Below the pieces are notes generated by a model. The model was not told where the DNA came from and did no database searches. It saw only the letters and a list, made by a program, of their open reading frames with translations. The position numbers were made by a program, and so were the translations under genes. A stretch of 64,000 nucleotides of DNA from JAYPUA01 sp038133845. Its GTDB lineage: Bacteria; SAR324; NAC60-12. The stretch lies in the NCBI GenBank assembly GCA_038133845.1, contig JAYPUA010000004.1:1-64000 (forward strand). The letters run 5' to 3'. This document shows, piece after piece, positions 24,470-33,149 of the stretch. Each line of letters opens with the position of its first letter. Positions within the stretch are counted from its first letter, which is position 1.

Positions 24470-24970
24470 ATGGCCCAAATCACCCTGCGCGGCAACGCGA
24501 TCAACACCTGTGGCGACCTGCCTTCCAACGGAAGCGCCGCTCCCCAGTTCACGCTGACCAACAAGGACCTCGGAGAAATGACTCTGGCGTCGCTGGCTGG
24601 AAAGAACGTGATCCTGAACATCTACCCCAGTATCGACACTCCCACCTGTGCGACGTCCACCCGGACCTTCAACGAGTTGATGTCCGGCAAGGAGGACACC
24701 GTGGTGGTCTGCGTGTCTGCGGACCTGCCGTTCGCGCAGTCTCGCTTCTGTGGTGCCGAAGGGTTGGAGAATGTTCACACCGCCTCGACCTTCCGGAATC
24801 CGGAGTTCGGCGAGCAATTCGGAGTGACGATCATCGATGGGCCGCTGGCCGGATTGATGGCCCGGGCGATTGTGGTGATGGATGGTTCCGGAAAGGTGGT
24901 TCACACCGAGTTGGTCTCGGAGATCGCCCAGGAGCCCAACTATGACGCGGCCATGAGCGCAGTGGCCTGA
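24470..24970 (+). CDS. tpx: Thiol peroxidase (atypical 2-Cys peroxiredoxin)
   Basis: The 166-residue protein reduces peroxides using a peroxidatic cysteine in SIDTPTCATS (about residue 60) and a resolving cysteine in ARFCGAEGL-type context (SRFCGAEGL, about residue 94). It is normally recycled by thioredoxin. Length and both motifs match Tpx throughout. AAGGAAA lies upstream of the ATG. It follows bolA in the same direction after a structured 168-nt gap and is convergent with mltA, with only 3 nt between the two stops. Confidence 0.96.
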   Translation: MAQITLRGNAINTCGDLPSNGSAAPQFTLTNKDLGEMTLASLAGKNVILNIYPSIDTPTCATSTRTFNELMSGKEDTVVVCVSADLPFAQSRFCGAEGLENVHTASTFRNPEFGEQFGVTIIDGPLAGLMARAIVVMDGSGKVVHTELVSEIAQEPNYDAAMSAVA

Positions 24971-24973
24971 ACC

Positions 24974-26185
24974 CTAGCGCAAAGAGACGCCTTCGAGGGA
25001 GTCATCCCCCGGAGGCGCACTCTCCAAGACTTCCTTCCGGGCCACCAGCAAAAACAGCCTCCCGGCCTGTTTCATCGGACCGGCAATGCGCTCGGCCCGC
25101 TCCCCATTTCCCCAGAAAATATCTGCCCGCCCGTGCCCACGGATTGCTCCGCCCGTGTCCTGAACCACACCAAATCTCCGCAGAGGGCGCGGCTTGTTCT
25201 CTTCGGGGAAGGCTGCTGCCGGATAGGTGGTCTCCAGCCAGACCAGGCCACCTTTGGGAATCACTCGACGGTCCATGGCAATCGAACGTTCCGGAGTCAG
25301 CGGGACCTCGATGTTTCCCAGTGGGCCCTCCTCCACAAGCCGGAAGAAGGTGTAGCTCGGATTTGTTGTCAGGATCGACTCCACCTCGTCCGGATGCTCA
25401 TAGAGGTACTGCTTGATCGACTGCAGGGACATCTGCTCCCGGGGAATTTTATCGAGCAGCAGACGCCCGATGGCAAAGTAGGAGTGCCCATTCTGCCCGG
25501 CATAGTTCAGGCGAAGCAGCGTCCCGTTGTCCAACTGAACCAGCCCGGAGCCTTGAATCTGGAGGAAGAAGACCTCGATGTCGTTTTCCAGGTAGGCCAG
25601 TGGCTGGGCCCGCTGATCCAATGAATTCTGATAGACAATTTCAGAGCGATCGTCATACGGAATCAGGCGCTTCCCGGAGAGCTTCCCGCGCAGCGTGCGC
25701 CCCTCAAGTTCATCCGAGAAGGCTCCCAGGTCGGCTTCAATCAGGTCCTCCGGCATCGCGTAGAGAGGCGAGGCGAAGGCCTCCTCCTCTGGCTGAAGAC
25801 GTCCGGACAGCACGGGTTCGTAGTATCCGGTGAAGAAGGCCCGTCCCTCTTCGTTGCGGCTTTCAAAGATGTGGAAATCTGCTCGCAAGCGCTGCTCCAG
25901 TTCGTCCTCGGAGAGGGTCTGCTGGAGGAAGAGGAAGTGGCGCATCGAGGCCTCCATCTCCCGGGCGGTATAGGTCCACTCTCCATAGGTGAAGCTGCGG
26001 TCATCCGGGAGCCGGCCGTAGTATTCCAGCGATCGCCTGATCGCTTCGGCAAGCCCGGCGTAGCCCCCATCGTCCACAAGGTCAGGCAGCACGGCATCGG
26101 CACCGACCGGGTACAGCCCAGGCTTGGGCTGGTGGCTGCACCCAACCAGGAGCAGCAACAGCAACGGGAGGACATACCAGCGCAT
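24974..26185 (-). CDS. mltA: Membrane-bound lytic murein transglycosylase A
   Basis: The 403-residue lipoprotein has a signal ending in the lipobox LVGC (Cys16). It carries the MltA catalytic domain and the C-terminal 3D domain, with the conserved aspartates in VVQDTGGAIRGHGRADIFWG. MltA cleaves the MurNAc-GlcNAc bond of peptidoglycan with formation of 1,6-anhydroMurNAc. That product is the substrate of AnmK, encoded at 56816-57898. It is the first gene product of no obvious operon; ribE lies 8 nt upstream of its start on the same strand and may be co-transcribed. Confidence 0.94.
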   Translation of the reverse strand: MRWYVLPLLLLLLVGCSHQPKPGLYPVGADAVLPDLVDDGGYAGLAEAIRRSLEYYGRLPDDRSFTYGEWTYTAREMEASMRHFLFLQQTLSEDELEQRLRADFHIFESRNEEGRAFFTGYYEPVLSGRLQPEEEAFASPLYAMPEDLIEADLGAFSDELEGRTLRGKLSGKRLIPYDDRSEIVYQNSLDQRAQPLAYLENDIEVFFLQIQGSGLVQLDNGTLLRLNYAGQNGHSYFAIGRLLLDKIPREQMSLQSIKQYLYEHPDEVESILTTNPSYTFFRLVEEGPLGNIEVPLTPERSIAMDRRVIPKGGLVWLETTYPAAAFPEENKPRPLRRFGVVQDTGGAIRGHGRADIFWGNGERAERIAGPMKQAGRLFLLVARKEVLESAPPGDDSLEGVSLR

Positions 26186-26193
26186 GACAACTC

Positions 26194-26847
26194 TCAGCTT
26201 GAGGAGGAATGAGGCGAAGGGTTTGGTGAGTCTGGAAGCCGGAAGCGTCCCTGTTCCAGCAAGGCGACGGTGGTCTGGTAGACGAGCTTGGCCAGGTGGT
26301 CAAACTCCAGATTCACCACCCCTCCCACGTCACGTTCTCCCATCAGGGTGCGCTCCAGCGTCTCCGGGATCAGGCTCACGGAGAAGCCATCCGGGAAGAC
26401 GTCCACCACGGTCAGGCTGATTCCGTCTAGCGCGATCCAGCCTTTGGGAACCAGGAACCGGGTCCAGGACGGGTCGTGCTGGATGAAGACGTCCTGGTTG
26501 TTGGGGGAGCGGCGGATCTCCCGGATTGTCCCGGTCGTGTCGACGTGCCCGTTGACCTGATGTCCACCAATCTCGTCGCCAAAGCGTGCGGCCCGTTCGA
26601 TGTTGACCCGCTCGCCCGGCTGCAGGGCGCCGAGGTTGGTGCGCTGCAGGGACTCCTGGATCACGTCGAACTCGGCCCAGCCATCCTGGATTTCAACCGC
26701 TGTCAGACAAGTCCCGTTGATCGCCACACTGGCGCCACGCTGTAGCCCTTCGGCCAGGTCCTCCAGCTGCACCCGCAGGCGCCGCCCTCCTTGGCGCTCA
26801 AGCACCTGCGAGACTGCTCGGGTGCCCATGACAATTCCAGTAAACAT
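26194..26847 (-). CDS. ribE: Riboflavin synthase, alpha subunit
   Basis: The 217-residue protein consists of two lumazine-binding repeats. The start MFTGIV and the motifs NGTCLTAV and GGHQVNGHVD are diagnostic, and the second repeat has DGISLTVVDV. It disproportionates two 6,7-dimethyl-8-ribityllumazine molecules to riboflavin. The C-terminal tail is Ser/Pro-rich. No other rib genes are adjacent, so the riboflavin pathway is dispersed in this genome. The start lies 3 nt after the fxsA-like stop, suggesting co-transcription with fxsA. Confidence 0.95.
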   Translation of the reverse strand: MFTGIVMGTRAVSQVLERQGGRRLRVQLEDLAEGLQRGASVAINGTCLTAVEIQDGWAEFDVIQESLQRTNLGALQPGERVNIERAARFGDEIGGHQVNGHVDTTGTIREIRRSPNNQDVFIQHDPSWTRFLVPKGWIALDGISLTVVDVFPDGFSVSLIPETLERTLMGERDVGGVVNLEFDHLAKLVYQTTVALLEQGRFRLPDSPNPSPHSSSS

Positions 26848-26850
26848 GCT

Positions 26851-27219
26851 TCAGGAAGAAAGAGATTGTTTGAACGCATCCCGGAGGTACGCCACCGCGC
26901 TCTCCCGGATGCTGGGGAGCACCAGGGCGATGCCGCAGGCGTCCGTGATCAATCCGGGAACCAGAAGCAACACTCCGCTGACCCAGATCAAGGTTGCATC
27001 CAGCAACTCTTCGGTGGGGAGTCGCTGGTTGCGGTGCTCCTGGAGGATGAGCATGATGATGGAGAAGTCCTCCTCACGCATCAGCCACAACCCGGCGGCC
27101 CCCGTCACCACGCAGAGGATCAGGATGGAGATCAGTCCGGATCCCGTGCTGGCCAGAGAGAGGATCAGGATCTCCAGCAGCGGCACAAAAAACAGCAAGA
27201 CCGTCAGCAGCCAGGCCAT
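26851..27219 (-). CDS. fxsA: FxsA family membrane protein
   Basis: The 122-residue protein has three or four hydrophobic helices and the FxsA pattern of an N-terminal PLLEILIL helix, a WL(M/R)-containing second helix, and GVLLLVPGLITDACG-(x)-LLLP. In E. coli FxsA can suppress F-exclusion of phage T7 when overproduced; the native role is unknown. It lies directly upstream of ribE on the same strand with a 3-nt gap. The C-terminal 20 residues are hydrophilic and cytoplasmic by the positive-inside pattern. Confidence 0.88.
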   Translation of the reverse strand: MAWLLTVLLFFVPLLEILILSLASTGSGLISILILCVVTGAAGLWLMREEDFSIIMLILQEHRNQRLPTEELLDATLIWVSGVLLLVPGLITDACGIALVLPSIRESAVAYLRDAFKQSLSS

Positions 27220-27293
27220 GTTCTCCTTCTGCAGAGCGAATCCACGGACCTCAAGCTCACCGGAGGAAACTCACCGTCACACCCGGGGTCCGC

Positions 27294-28034
27294 TCACGGC
27301 GTGGGGGGAACCACAGGATTCCCGGCCTGGATCCAGTGGGTGATGCCCTGCTTGACGTTGTAGACCTTCTGGTAGCCGGCCTGTTCGGTGATCAGCTGGG
27401 CGATCAGCGAGGTCCGGTTGCCAGTGCGACAAATCAGGATCACCTCTTCGCCTGGCTGAACGTACTCGGTGAACTTGCCGGGGAAGTCTCGGTTGAAGTT
27501 CCCTTGAGCGTCAAAGGCCGTGATCAGCTCGCTTCCAGAGACAACCCCGGTCTGCTTCCACTCTTCCACACGCCGGATGTCCACAATCTTGACCTTGCGC
27601 TCCAAGAGCCTCTGCAGCTCCGCGTTGTCGATGTTCCGATAGCCGGGAGGGAGGACCTGGAGCAGCTCGATCTCGAACTTCAGAGTTGCATTTGGAGGGA
27701 TCACTCCACCCGCACCACGAGGACCATACGCCAGCTCCGGAGGAATGATCAGTGTACGCGTTCCGCCTTCCTTCATGCCGAGCACCCCCTGCTCCCAGCC
27801 AGGAATCACCTGTCCGTTGCCGATGGTGAACTGAAAGGGCTGGTTGCGCTCTCGGCTGGAGTCAAAGGACGTACCGTCCTCGAGCCATCCGGTGTAGTGC
27901 ACGGAGACCCGAGAGTGCTGTTCTGCCACGGCCCCGGTCCCCGAGGTTTCATCGCGGATTTCCAGCCCTGCCGCGCTCAGCCCCGACACAGACAGGAGCA
28001 GCGCTGCCAAAGAGAGAAAGGCTCCAAGCTTCAT
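27294..28034 (-). CDS. FKBP-type peptidyl-prolyl isomerase fused to a rhodanese domain
   Basis: The 246-residue exported protein has a signal peptide (cleavage near LSA-AG), an FKBP domain at about 30-128 with VSVHYTGWLEDGTSFDSS and QVIPGWEQGVLGMKEGG, and a rhodanese domain at about 135-240. The rhodanese loop CRTGNRT (202-208) has the catalytic cysteine. The first half would fold periplasmic proteins at prolines; the second could transfer sulphur or, in the periplasm, act on thiols or metals. The start overlaps the stop of the CopZ-like gene (ATGA), which hints at a metal or thiol theme. Confidence 0.9.
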   Translation of the reverse strand: MKLGAFLSLAALLLSVSGLSAAGLEIRDETSGTGAVAEQHSRVSVHYTGWLEDGTSFDSSRERNQPFQFTIGNGQVIPGWEQGVLGMKEGGTRTLIIPPELAYGPRGAGGVIPPNATLKFEIELLQVLPPGYRNIDNAELQRLLERKVKIVDIRRVEEWKQTGVVSGSELITAFDAQGNFNRDFPGKFTEYVQPGEEVILICRTGNRTSLIAQLITEQAGYQKVYNVKQGITHWIQAGNPVVPPTP

Positions 28035-28243
28035 GCGGCCTCGGTGCTGGCGCTGAACCCGGCCTGCTGGACTGCCTGGATCAAGGACTCCGGAGAGGCT
28101 TCGCCCTCAACTCGGGCGGACTTTTCGTCCAGGTTCACCTCAGCCTCCTGTACACCCGGCACAGCTTTGAGCGCGTCCGTAACGGCGCTGACGCAGCCTT
28201 GGCACTTCATGCCGTCGATCTGAAGAGCGGTTGTTGTACTCAT
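28031..28243 (-). CDS. Heavy-metal-associated (CopZ-like) copper chaperone
   Basis: The 70-residue protein is one HMA domain with the metal-binding motif G-M-K-C-Q-G-C near residue 11-17 and the betaalphabeta-betaalphabeta length of copper chaperones. It probably hands Cu(I) to a P-type ATPase or other acceptor in the cytoplasm. I placed the start at 28243 because GGAG lies 5 nt upstream; the frame is open for 78 nt more, but without HMA similarity. It overlaps the FKBP-rhodanese gene by ATGA. No copper ATPase is nearby. Confidence 0.9.
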   Translation of the reverse strand: MSTTTALQIDGMKCQGCVSAVTDALKAVPGVQEAEVNLDEKSARVEGEASPESLIQAVQQAGFSASTEAA

Positions 28244-28284
28244 GAAAACTCCGGAAGCAAGAGAGGGAGTTCGAGACAAGAAGG

Positions 28285-28316
28285 GCTTCCCCAAAAGCAC
28301 GGGCCTTCGGGGAAGC
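28285..28316. other. Hairpin upstream of the copZ-like gene
   Basis: GCTTCCCC and GGGGAAGC form an 8-bp stem with a 16-nt loop, 42 bp before the copZ-like start. It may belong to the leader of that gene or to the end of the cobN transcript. No metal-regulator dyad is evident. Confidence 0.3.
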
Positions 28317-28338
28317 GGCATGGCAAAAGAACCAGTCT

Positions 28339-28359
28339 AGCCTCCCCTCCGAGGGGGCT
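28339..28359 (-). terminator. Possible terminator of cobN
   Basis: Read on the minus strand, AGCC and CCCCT-type arms form a GC-rich hairpin about 40 nt after the cobN stop, with the loop CGG. A short T-rich stretch (GGTTCTTTT) follows some 7 nt later. It fits a rho-independent terminator only loosely. Confidence 0.4.
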
Positions 28360-28398
28360 CAAGCGTTCTTCGCTTGCAACCGGCCGAGCTTCGGTGAG

Positions 28399-31300
28399 CT
28401 ACTCCAACTCCCCCTGGATCTGAACAACCGCCTCCTCCAGCGCATTCAGCGTCTCGGGGTTGGCGTCTTCCCAGAGTTGGCGCTCGTGGGCCTCCAGCAA
28501 CCGCTGTGCAGCGTCTCGGAGAGCGAGGGGGTTGTGCTCCCGGAAGAAGTGCTGTTGCTCCGGGTCGAGCAGCAGCTTCTGGGCGACCTCCTCGTACTGG
28601 TAATCCGCAACAATGTCGCAGGTCGCATCGTATCCGAACAGGTAGTCCACCGTGGCCGCCATCTCGAAGGCGCCCTTGTAGCCGTGTTCACGCATCCCGG
28701 AGATCCACCTGGGGTTGAGGACGCGGCTGCGAAAAACCCGGTTGAACTCTTCCTTGAGTGTGCGGATCTTCACCCGATCCGGATTGGCTGAGTCTCCGTG
28801 GTAGGTCACCGGAGCCTGTCCCCGCAACTCAGAGACCGCCGCGTGCAGGCCTCCTTGAAACTGGAAGTAGTCGTCAGAGTCGAGCAGGTCGTGCTCCCGG
28901 TTGTCCTGATTCTGGTGCACGATCTCCACAGAGGAGAGCCGGTCTCGGAGCAGGGCGATCTCTTCGCTGCTGGAACCGTCTGCGCGGTAGGCGTGCCCGC
29001 CCCATTTGAGGAAGACCTCCGTCAGGTCTCCCCGCGACTCCCAGGTTCCGGCATCAATGAGCGGAAGCAGGCCGGTCCCATAGCATCCGGGTCCAGAGCT
29101 GAAGACTCGCAGCTCCGCGAGCTGTTCGGCGACCTCTGCGGCGTGACCGGATTGCTTGAGCTGCTGCTGGTCGCGAAGCCAGGCGGCACGGATCGGGTTC
29201 TGGTCTTCCGGCTCATCCAGGGCGGCCAGGCGCTTGGGGATGGTGGCAAGCAGGCGCATCGCCTCTCCAAAAGCGTCCCGGAACATCCCGGAGACCCGGA
29301 GCACCACATCGACCCTCGGGCGTCCAAGCTGTGAGAGCGGGACGATTTCAAAATCGACCACTCTCCCGGAAACCGGCTCCCAGACCGGCTCACACCCCCA
29401 AAGCCAGAGCGCCTGAGCGAGATCATCTCCTCCGGTGCGCATGTTGGATGTTCCCCAGATCACGAGGGCCAAGGTCCGGGGCCACTCCCCGTGGTCGCTC
29501 CGGTAGCGCTCCAGCAGCTCCTCTGCGAGCCGCTGCCCGCACCTCCACGCAGTCTGGGTGGGAATCACCCGCGGATCAACGGAGTAGAAATTCCGCCCGG
29601 TCGGCAGCACATCAACCCGGCCTCGTGTGGGCGCCCCGGAGGGTCCGGGAGCGAGAAACTTTCCGGAGAGGCCATCCAGCAGCCGCTGCGGTTCCAGGGC
29701 GCAGCGTTCCAGACGCGGCAAGAGGGTCTCGTGCAGCCAGCACCGCAGGGTGTGCAGGGCCTCCTTCCGGGCGACCGGGACATCGACAACGTCTTCAGGC
29801 AGCGCCTCCGGAGCCTCCGAGGCCACCCCGCACTCGTACGCCACCCAGCCTCGTGCCTGCTGCTCCACCTGCTCCCGCTCAGTGATCGAGAGGGTCTCCA
29901 GGTCGAAGCTCGAAGGCTGGCCGAGCAGCGCCTGCAGCAGCCCGGGACGCTCCACCGAAGACATCCGGAGCAGGCTCAGCAGAAAGTCTACTCGACGTGA
30001 CTCTTGGGGGACCTCTCCAAAGATGTGCAATCCGGAGCGGATCTGGCTCTCCTTCAGCTCGCACAGGTAGTTGCTGAGCGCATTGAGCCAGTCGTCCTCC
30101 TCCGGAAGCTCTTCTCTCCACGGAGCCTCTTCGAGCAGGTGCTCGATCTGATGCTCAAGTTCATGAGCACGTTCCGGATAGAGCGTTTCGCAGTGGGCGT
30201 GTTCTTCCAGCAACCGCTCGACACGATCCAGCTCATCGTACAACCCAGCCCGGGTGAGCGGCGGCGTGAGGTGATCGACGATCACTGCAGAGGTCCGACG
30301 CTTGGCCTGCGTGCCCTCTCCGGGATCGTTGACAATGAACGGGTACAGGTGCGGCACAGGCCCCAGCACAGCCTGCGGAAAATCCTCCGGCCCCAGCGCA
30401 ACGCTTCGTCCGGGCAGCCACTCGAGGTTGCCGTGCTTTCCAAAGTGGATGAGGGCGTGAGCCTGAAAGTGTGTCCGGATCCAGTGGTAGAACGCGAGGT
30501 AGCGCGGGGGAGGGGAGAGTTCCGGGTCGTGGTAGATCGCCTGGGTCTGCAGGCCAAACCCGCGCTGAGGCTGAATCCCGATGAAGACGTTTCCAAAGCA
30601 AATCCCGGAGACCGGAATCGGTGCTTCGGCCAGATCAGAGAGGTCCCACTGCTCCTGCAGGCGCTCACGCATGGCCTGAGGGAGTCGGGAGGTGAACTCT
30701 CTCAGCTCTGCCGCAGGAACCCACTGGGCGAGCGGTTTGCCGTAGCTCTGCTCTTCGTCATTCGTGATTCCAGCCTGCAGTTCACGGATTAGCTGATCAC
30801 CATCTTCCGGAAGCACCCCGACCTCGTAGCCTGCCGCCTTCAGGTGCTGCAGAAACTTCACGACGCTTGCCGGAGTATCCAGCCCCACCCCGTTTCCCAA
30901 GCGGCTGTCATGGTTGGGGTAGTTGGCCATGATGAGAGCAATCCGCTTCTCCGAGTTGGCCAGCTTCCGCAGCTGCACCCAGTTTCGGGCCAACTCTGCC
31001 ACGTGAGCGACCTGATCCGGATCCGGGACGACCGCCTTTGCCTGGAACTCCAGCTCCGGGTGAGTCTCCTGAGCCTCCTTGAACCCCACGACCGTGGTCA
31101 GCACGCGACCATCGGTTTCCGGAAGCGCAACCGACATGGCCACGTTGGAAGGGCTCAGGCCCCGCGGATTCTTCATCCAGGCCTCCCGGTTCTCTGTCGA
31201 GGCGATCACCTGCAGGACCGGGCAGCCCAAGGTTTCCAGAAAGGAGACCCGCTCATCCAAGCGACCGATGGAAAAGCTTTGAAGCGTAAGCACCACATCC

Positions 31301-31536
31301 GGAGGCTCCAGTTCTGCCCGACGCAACAGCTCCTCCTGCGCTGCAGGCTCGCGCAGAGAGTAGGCATAGAACGCGGAGACCTCGAGCCCGTACGTGGTCA
31401 GGGCCTCGGCAAGCGCATCCACCACGGCAAGATCGCCTGTCTGATGCCAGGCTCGATAGAAGGTGATCCAGACGCGTTGAGGCGGTGAGAGCGTGGGAGG
31501 AAAGAGGTCCATGTGTTGAAGTGCTTTTGTGACCAT
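28399..31536 (-). CDS. cobN: Cobaltochelatase CobN, N-terminally short
   Basis: CobN is the large, porphyrin-like-substrate-binding subunit that inserts cobalt into hydrogenobyrinate diamide in the aerobic B12 pathway with CobS and CobT. Family motifs are clear: IMANYPNHDSRLGNGVGLDTPAS, LIHFGKHGNLEWLPGRSVAL and VIWGTSNMRTGGDD. From the ATG at 31536 the product is 1045 residues against about 1250 for typical CobN. Homology begins at VWITFYRAW, near residue 205 of the Pseudomonas denitrificans protein, so about 190 N-terminal residues are missing. The frame stays open to 31755, but without CobN-like sequence. No CobS, CobT or other cob gene lies nearby. Confidence 0.85.
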   Translation of the reverse strand: MVTKALQHMDLFPPTLSPPQRVWITFYRAWHQTGDLAVVDALAEALTTYGLEVSAFYAYSLREPAAQEELLRRAELEPPDVVLTLQSFSIGRLDERVSFLETLGCPVLQVIASTENREAWMKNPRGLSPSNVAMSVALPETDGRVLTTVVGFKEAQETHPELEFQAKAVVPDPDQVAHVAELARNWVQLRKLANSEKRIALIMANYPNHDSRLGNGVGLDTPASVVKFLQHLKAAGYEVGVLPEDGDQLIRELQAGITNDEEQSYGKPLAQWVPAAELREFTSRLPQAMRERLQEQWDLSDLAEAPIPVSGICFGNVFIGIQPQRGFGLQTQAIYHDPELSPPPRYLAFYHWIRTHFQAHALIHFGKHGNLEWLPGRSVALGPEDFPQAVLGPVPHLYPFIVNDPGEGTQAKRRTSAVIVDHLTPPLTRAGLYDELDRVERLLEEHAHCETLYPERAHELEHQIEHLLEEAPWREELPEEDDWLNALSNYLCELKESQIRSGLHIFGEVPQESRRVDFLLSLLRMSSVERPGLLQALLGQPSSFDLETLSITEREQVEQQARGWVAYECGVASEAPEALPEDVVDVPVARKEALHTLRCWLHETLLPRLERCALEPQRLLDGLSGKFLAPGPSGAPTRGRVDVLPTGRNFYSVDPRVIPTQTAWRCGQRLAEELLERYRSDHGEWPRTLALVIWGTSNMRTGGDDLAQALWLWGCEPVWEPVSGRVVDFEIVPLSQLGRPRVDVVLRVSGMFRDAFGEAMRLLATIPKRLAALDEPEDQNPIRAAWLRDQQQLKQSGHAAEVAEQLAELRVFSSGPGCYGTGLLPLIDAGTWESRGDLTEVFLKWGGHAYRADGSSSEEIALLRDRLSSVEIVHQNQDNREHDLLDSDDYFQFQGGLHAAVSELRGQAPVTYHGDSANPDRVKIRTLKEEFNRVFRSRVLNPRWISGMREHGYKGAFEMAATVDYLFGYDATCDIVADYQYEEVAQKLLLDPEQQHFFREHNPLALRDAAQRLLEAHERQLWEDANPETLNALEEAVVQIQGELE

Positions 31537-31659
31537 TGTTGTTCTGAGCGTTTTCAGCGCCGCGCCTTGGCGTGAAGCCATCGAGGTGGGCGGCACTTTC
31601 GAGGTGTCGCACAAGGTTTGAATTGTACGGATGTCCGGGGCACCCTGCAACAGGGACGT

Positions 31660-31800
31660 CGCAAACAACCTTTCGCATGAATCCGCAGCGTCATGTAGGG
31701 CGTTGCGGTCTTTTTGCCTTGCCGGTCGAGTGGTTCTCTCGTATGTTCCGAACAAGCTGGGGCTCTGGAATCACCCTGAACCCTGGCGCGTTTCCTGAGT
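31660..31800 (-). promoter_or_regulatory. Possible degenerate cobalamin riboswitch upstream of cobN
   Basis: On the minus strand, elements resembling the cobalamin-riboswitch core occur in the right order. AGGGTTCAGGGTG and ATTCC (31783-31764) recall AGGGAA..GGTG..ATTCC. CCCCAGCTTGTT follows, then ACCACT and GGCAAGGC (about 31733-31716) recall GCCACT and GGGAAGGC. The B12-box position (about 31686-31669) is poorly conserved. It lies 130 nt upstream of the cobN start. Regulation of a cobalt chelatase by cobalamin would make sense, but the match is imperfect. Confidence 0.35.
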
Positions 31801-31920
31801 CCCCAAAGAGCCCCCCCAATGCCATGGGGCAGCTGCCGATCGCAGAGTGCGAGAGTACCCCTTGGCAGGCTCCAAATTCAAGCACGGGAACAGGAGAAAC
31901 TCCATTGTGAAAAAAGCTTC

Positions 31921-32496
31921 ATGGCATCGAAGAAGTTCGCGTCAGTATATCAGGTAAAGGCTACTCTAGACTACATTCGGCCTCCAATTTGGAGGCGGTT
32001 TCAGGTGCCCAGCCACATCACTCTGTATGATCTGCACAGAGTTCTGCAAGTTGTGATGGGGTGGGAGGATGCACACTTGCATCAATTCATAATTCAAGGG
32101 CAATTTTTTGGACTTCCTGAAGATGACATACTTGACGAGGAGATTATTGATGAACGCAAAGTGACGCTCAATCAGATCCTGGTTCAGGAGAAGATGAAAT
32201 TCAAATATGAGTACGACTTTGGGGACAGCTGGTCCCACACAATCCTGGTTGAAAAAATCCTGGAACCAGAGAAGGGTGTCCTCTACCCTGTGTGTCTGAA
32301 AGGAAAACGCAACTGTCCACCGGAAGACTGCGGTGGTGCTCCTGGATACGACTACTTGCTTGAGGTCTTGAAGAGGCCCGAAAGCAAGGAGTACAAGCAG
32401 TACAAGGAGTGGCTCGGCGAGCCTTTTGACTCGGAAGAGTTTGACCTCCAGGAGATCAACAAAGCTCTCAAAAAAATCCGCAAAAAAATCTCATAA
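31921..32496 (+). CDS. Plasmid pRiA4b ORF-3-like family protein
   Basis: The 191-residue protein matches the PF07929 pattern: VKATLDYIRPPIWRRFQVPSHITLYDLHRVLQ at the start, GWEDAHLHQF, YEYDFGDSWSHTI in the middle and NCPPEDCGGAPGYDYLLEVL near the end. The function of the family is unknown; members occur on plasmids, islands and in toxin-rich regions. The ATG at 31921 is chosen because similarity begins there, although no good Shine-Dalgarno precedes it. Its codon use looks more AT-rich than its neighbours, in keeping with an accessory origin. Confidence 0.88.
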   Translation: MASKKFASVYQVKATLDYIRPPIWRRFQVPSHITLYDLHRVLQVVMGWEDAHLHQFIIQGQFFGLPEDDILDEEIIDERKVTLNQILVQEKMKFKYEYDFGDSWSHTILVEKILEPEKGVLYPVCLKGKRNCPPEDCGGAPGYDYLLEVLKRPESKEYKQYKEWLGEPFDSEEFDLQEINKALKKIRKKIS

Positions 32497-32744
32497 TGCT
32501 CACATGGCCTCGAGCTCAAATGAGTTTAATCCTCAAGAAAAAAATGATCTTGTTCAGCATTTTTGGGCTCCTGCTTGGTGGAGCGTTGGGGGCAATCGAG
32601 ACGGTGTTTTATCAGTACGTCAATGACGAAGGGGTGCTGGTGGAGAGCTTCTTTATGCCGCTCAGCATCCTGAGCCTGTTTTTGGGCGGTGCAGGCTTGG
32701 TCGTTGCTGCAACCAGGTCCATGGCTGAAGCCATTCGCAGTTGA
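32496..32744 (+). CDS. Small two-helix membrane protein, unknown
   Basis: The 82-residue product has two hydrophobic helices (about 17-34 and 55-73) separated by a short polar stretch (QYVNDEGVLVESF). Its ATG overlaps the preceding stop (TAATG), so translation may be coupled to the pRiA4b-like gene. ATGs at 32520 and 32544 would give shorter versions that keep both helices. I do not recognise a family. Confidence 0.55.
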   Translation: MLTWPRAQMSLILKKKMILFSIFGLLLGGALGAIETVFYQYVNDEGVLVESFFMPLSILSLFLGGAGLVVAATRSMAEAIRS

Positions 32745-32750
32745 TGGCGG

Positions 32751-33149
32751 ATGCCGAAGCGAGCGATGAGCAGGATTCTGATACAGCTGTTGTTGGCTTC
32801 AGCACTCCTGTGTCCCTGGCCCACTCAGGCCGCACCACCGCAGGTGGGTGACCGAGTTGAAGGAGGCGTGTTCCTTTACAGGGAAGCCGTCGAGAGGTAC
32901 TGGAACGACTGGGTCGGCTTTCCGCTGATGACGGACACGGCTTCGGCAACTCGTCAGGCTCGGTTGACGATCGTGGGGGAGGGAAAAACAGCCCTGTTTA
33001 TCGGAAATCTGAGCATCAACTGTGAGAGCGGGAAGTCTTTTTGGGAGAGCGCCGGAAGTCATTCGGAGTTCCTCTCAAGCGAAGAGGACGCCCGGAAGCT
33101 CGTCCCGGCTCCGGCTCTCCGCAATGCGGCACGGCTGTTCTGTGAGTGA
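32751..33149 (+). CDS. Exported protein of unknown function
   Basis: The 132-residue protein has a signal peptide ending near TQA-AP. The mature part has about 108 residues with two cysteines (one in INCESG, one near the C-terminus as LFCE) that could form a disulphide in the periplasm. The start lies 6 nt after the small membrane gene, so the three genes 31921-33149 look like one transcript. No family is recognised. The first ATG at 32751 or the one at 32766 (MSRIL) could be used; both keep the signal. Confidence 0.65.
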   Translation: MPKRAMSRILIQLLLASALLCPWPTQAAPPQVGDRVEGGVFLYREAVERYWNDWVGFPLMTDTASATRQARLTIVGEGKTALFIGNLSINCESGKSFWESAGSHSEFLSSEEDARKLVPAPALRNAARLFCE

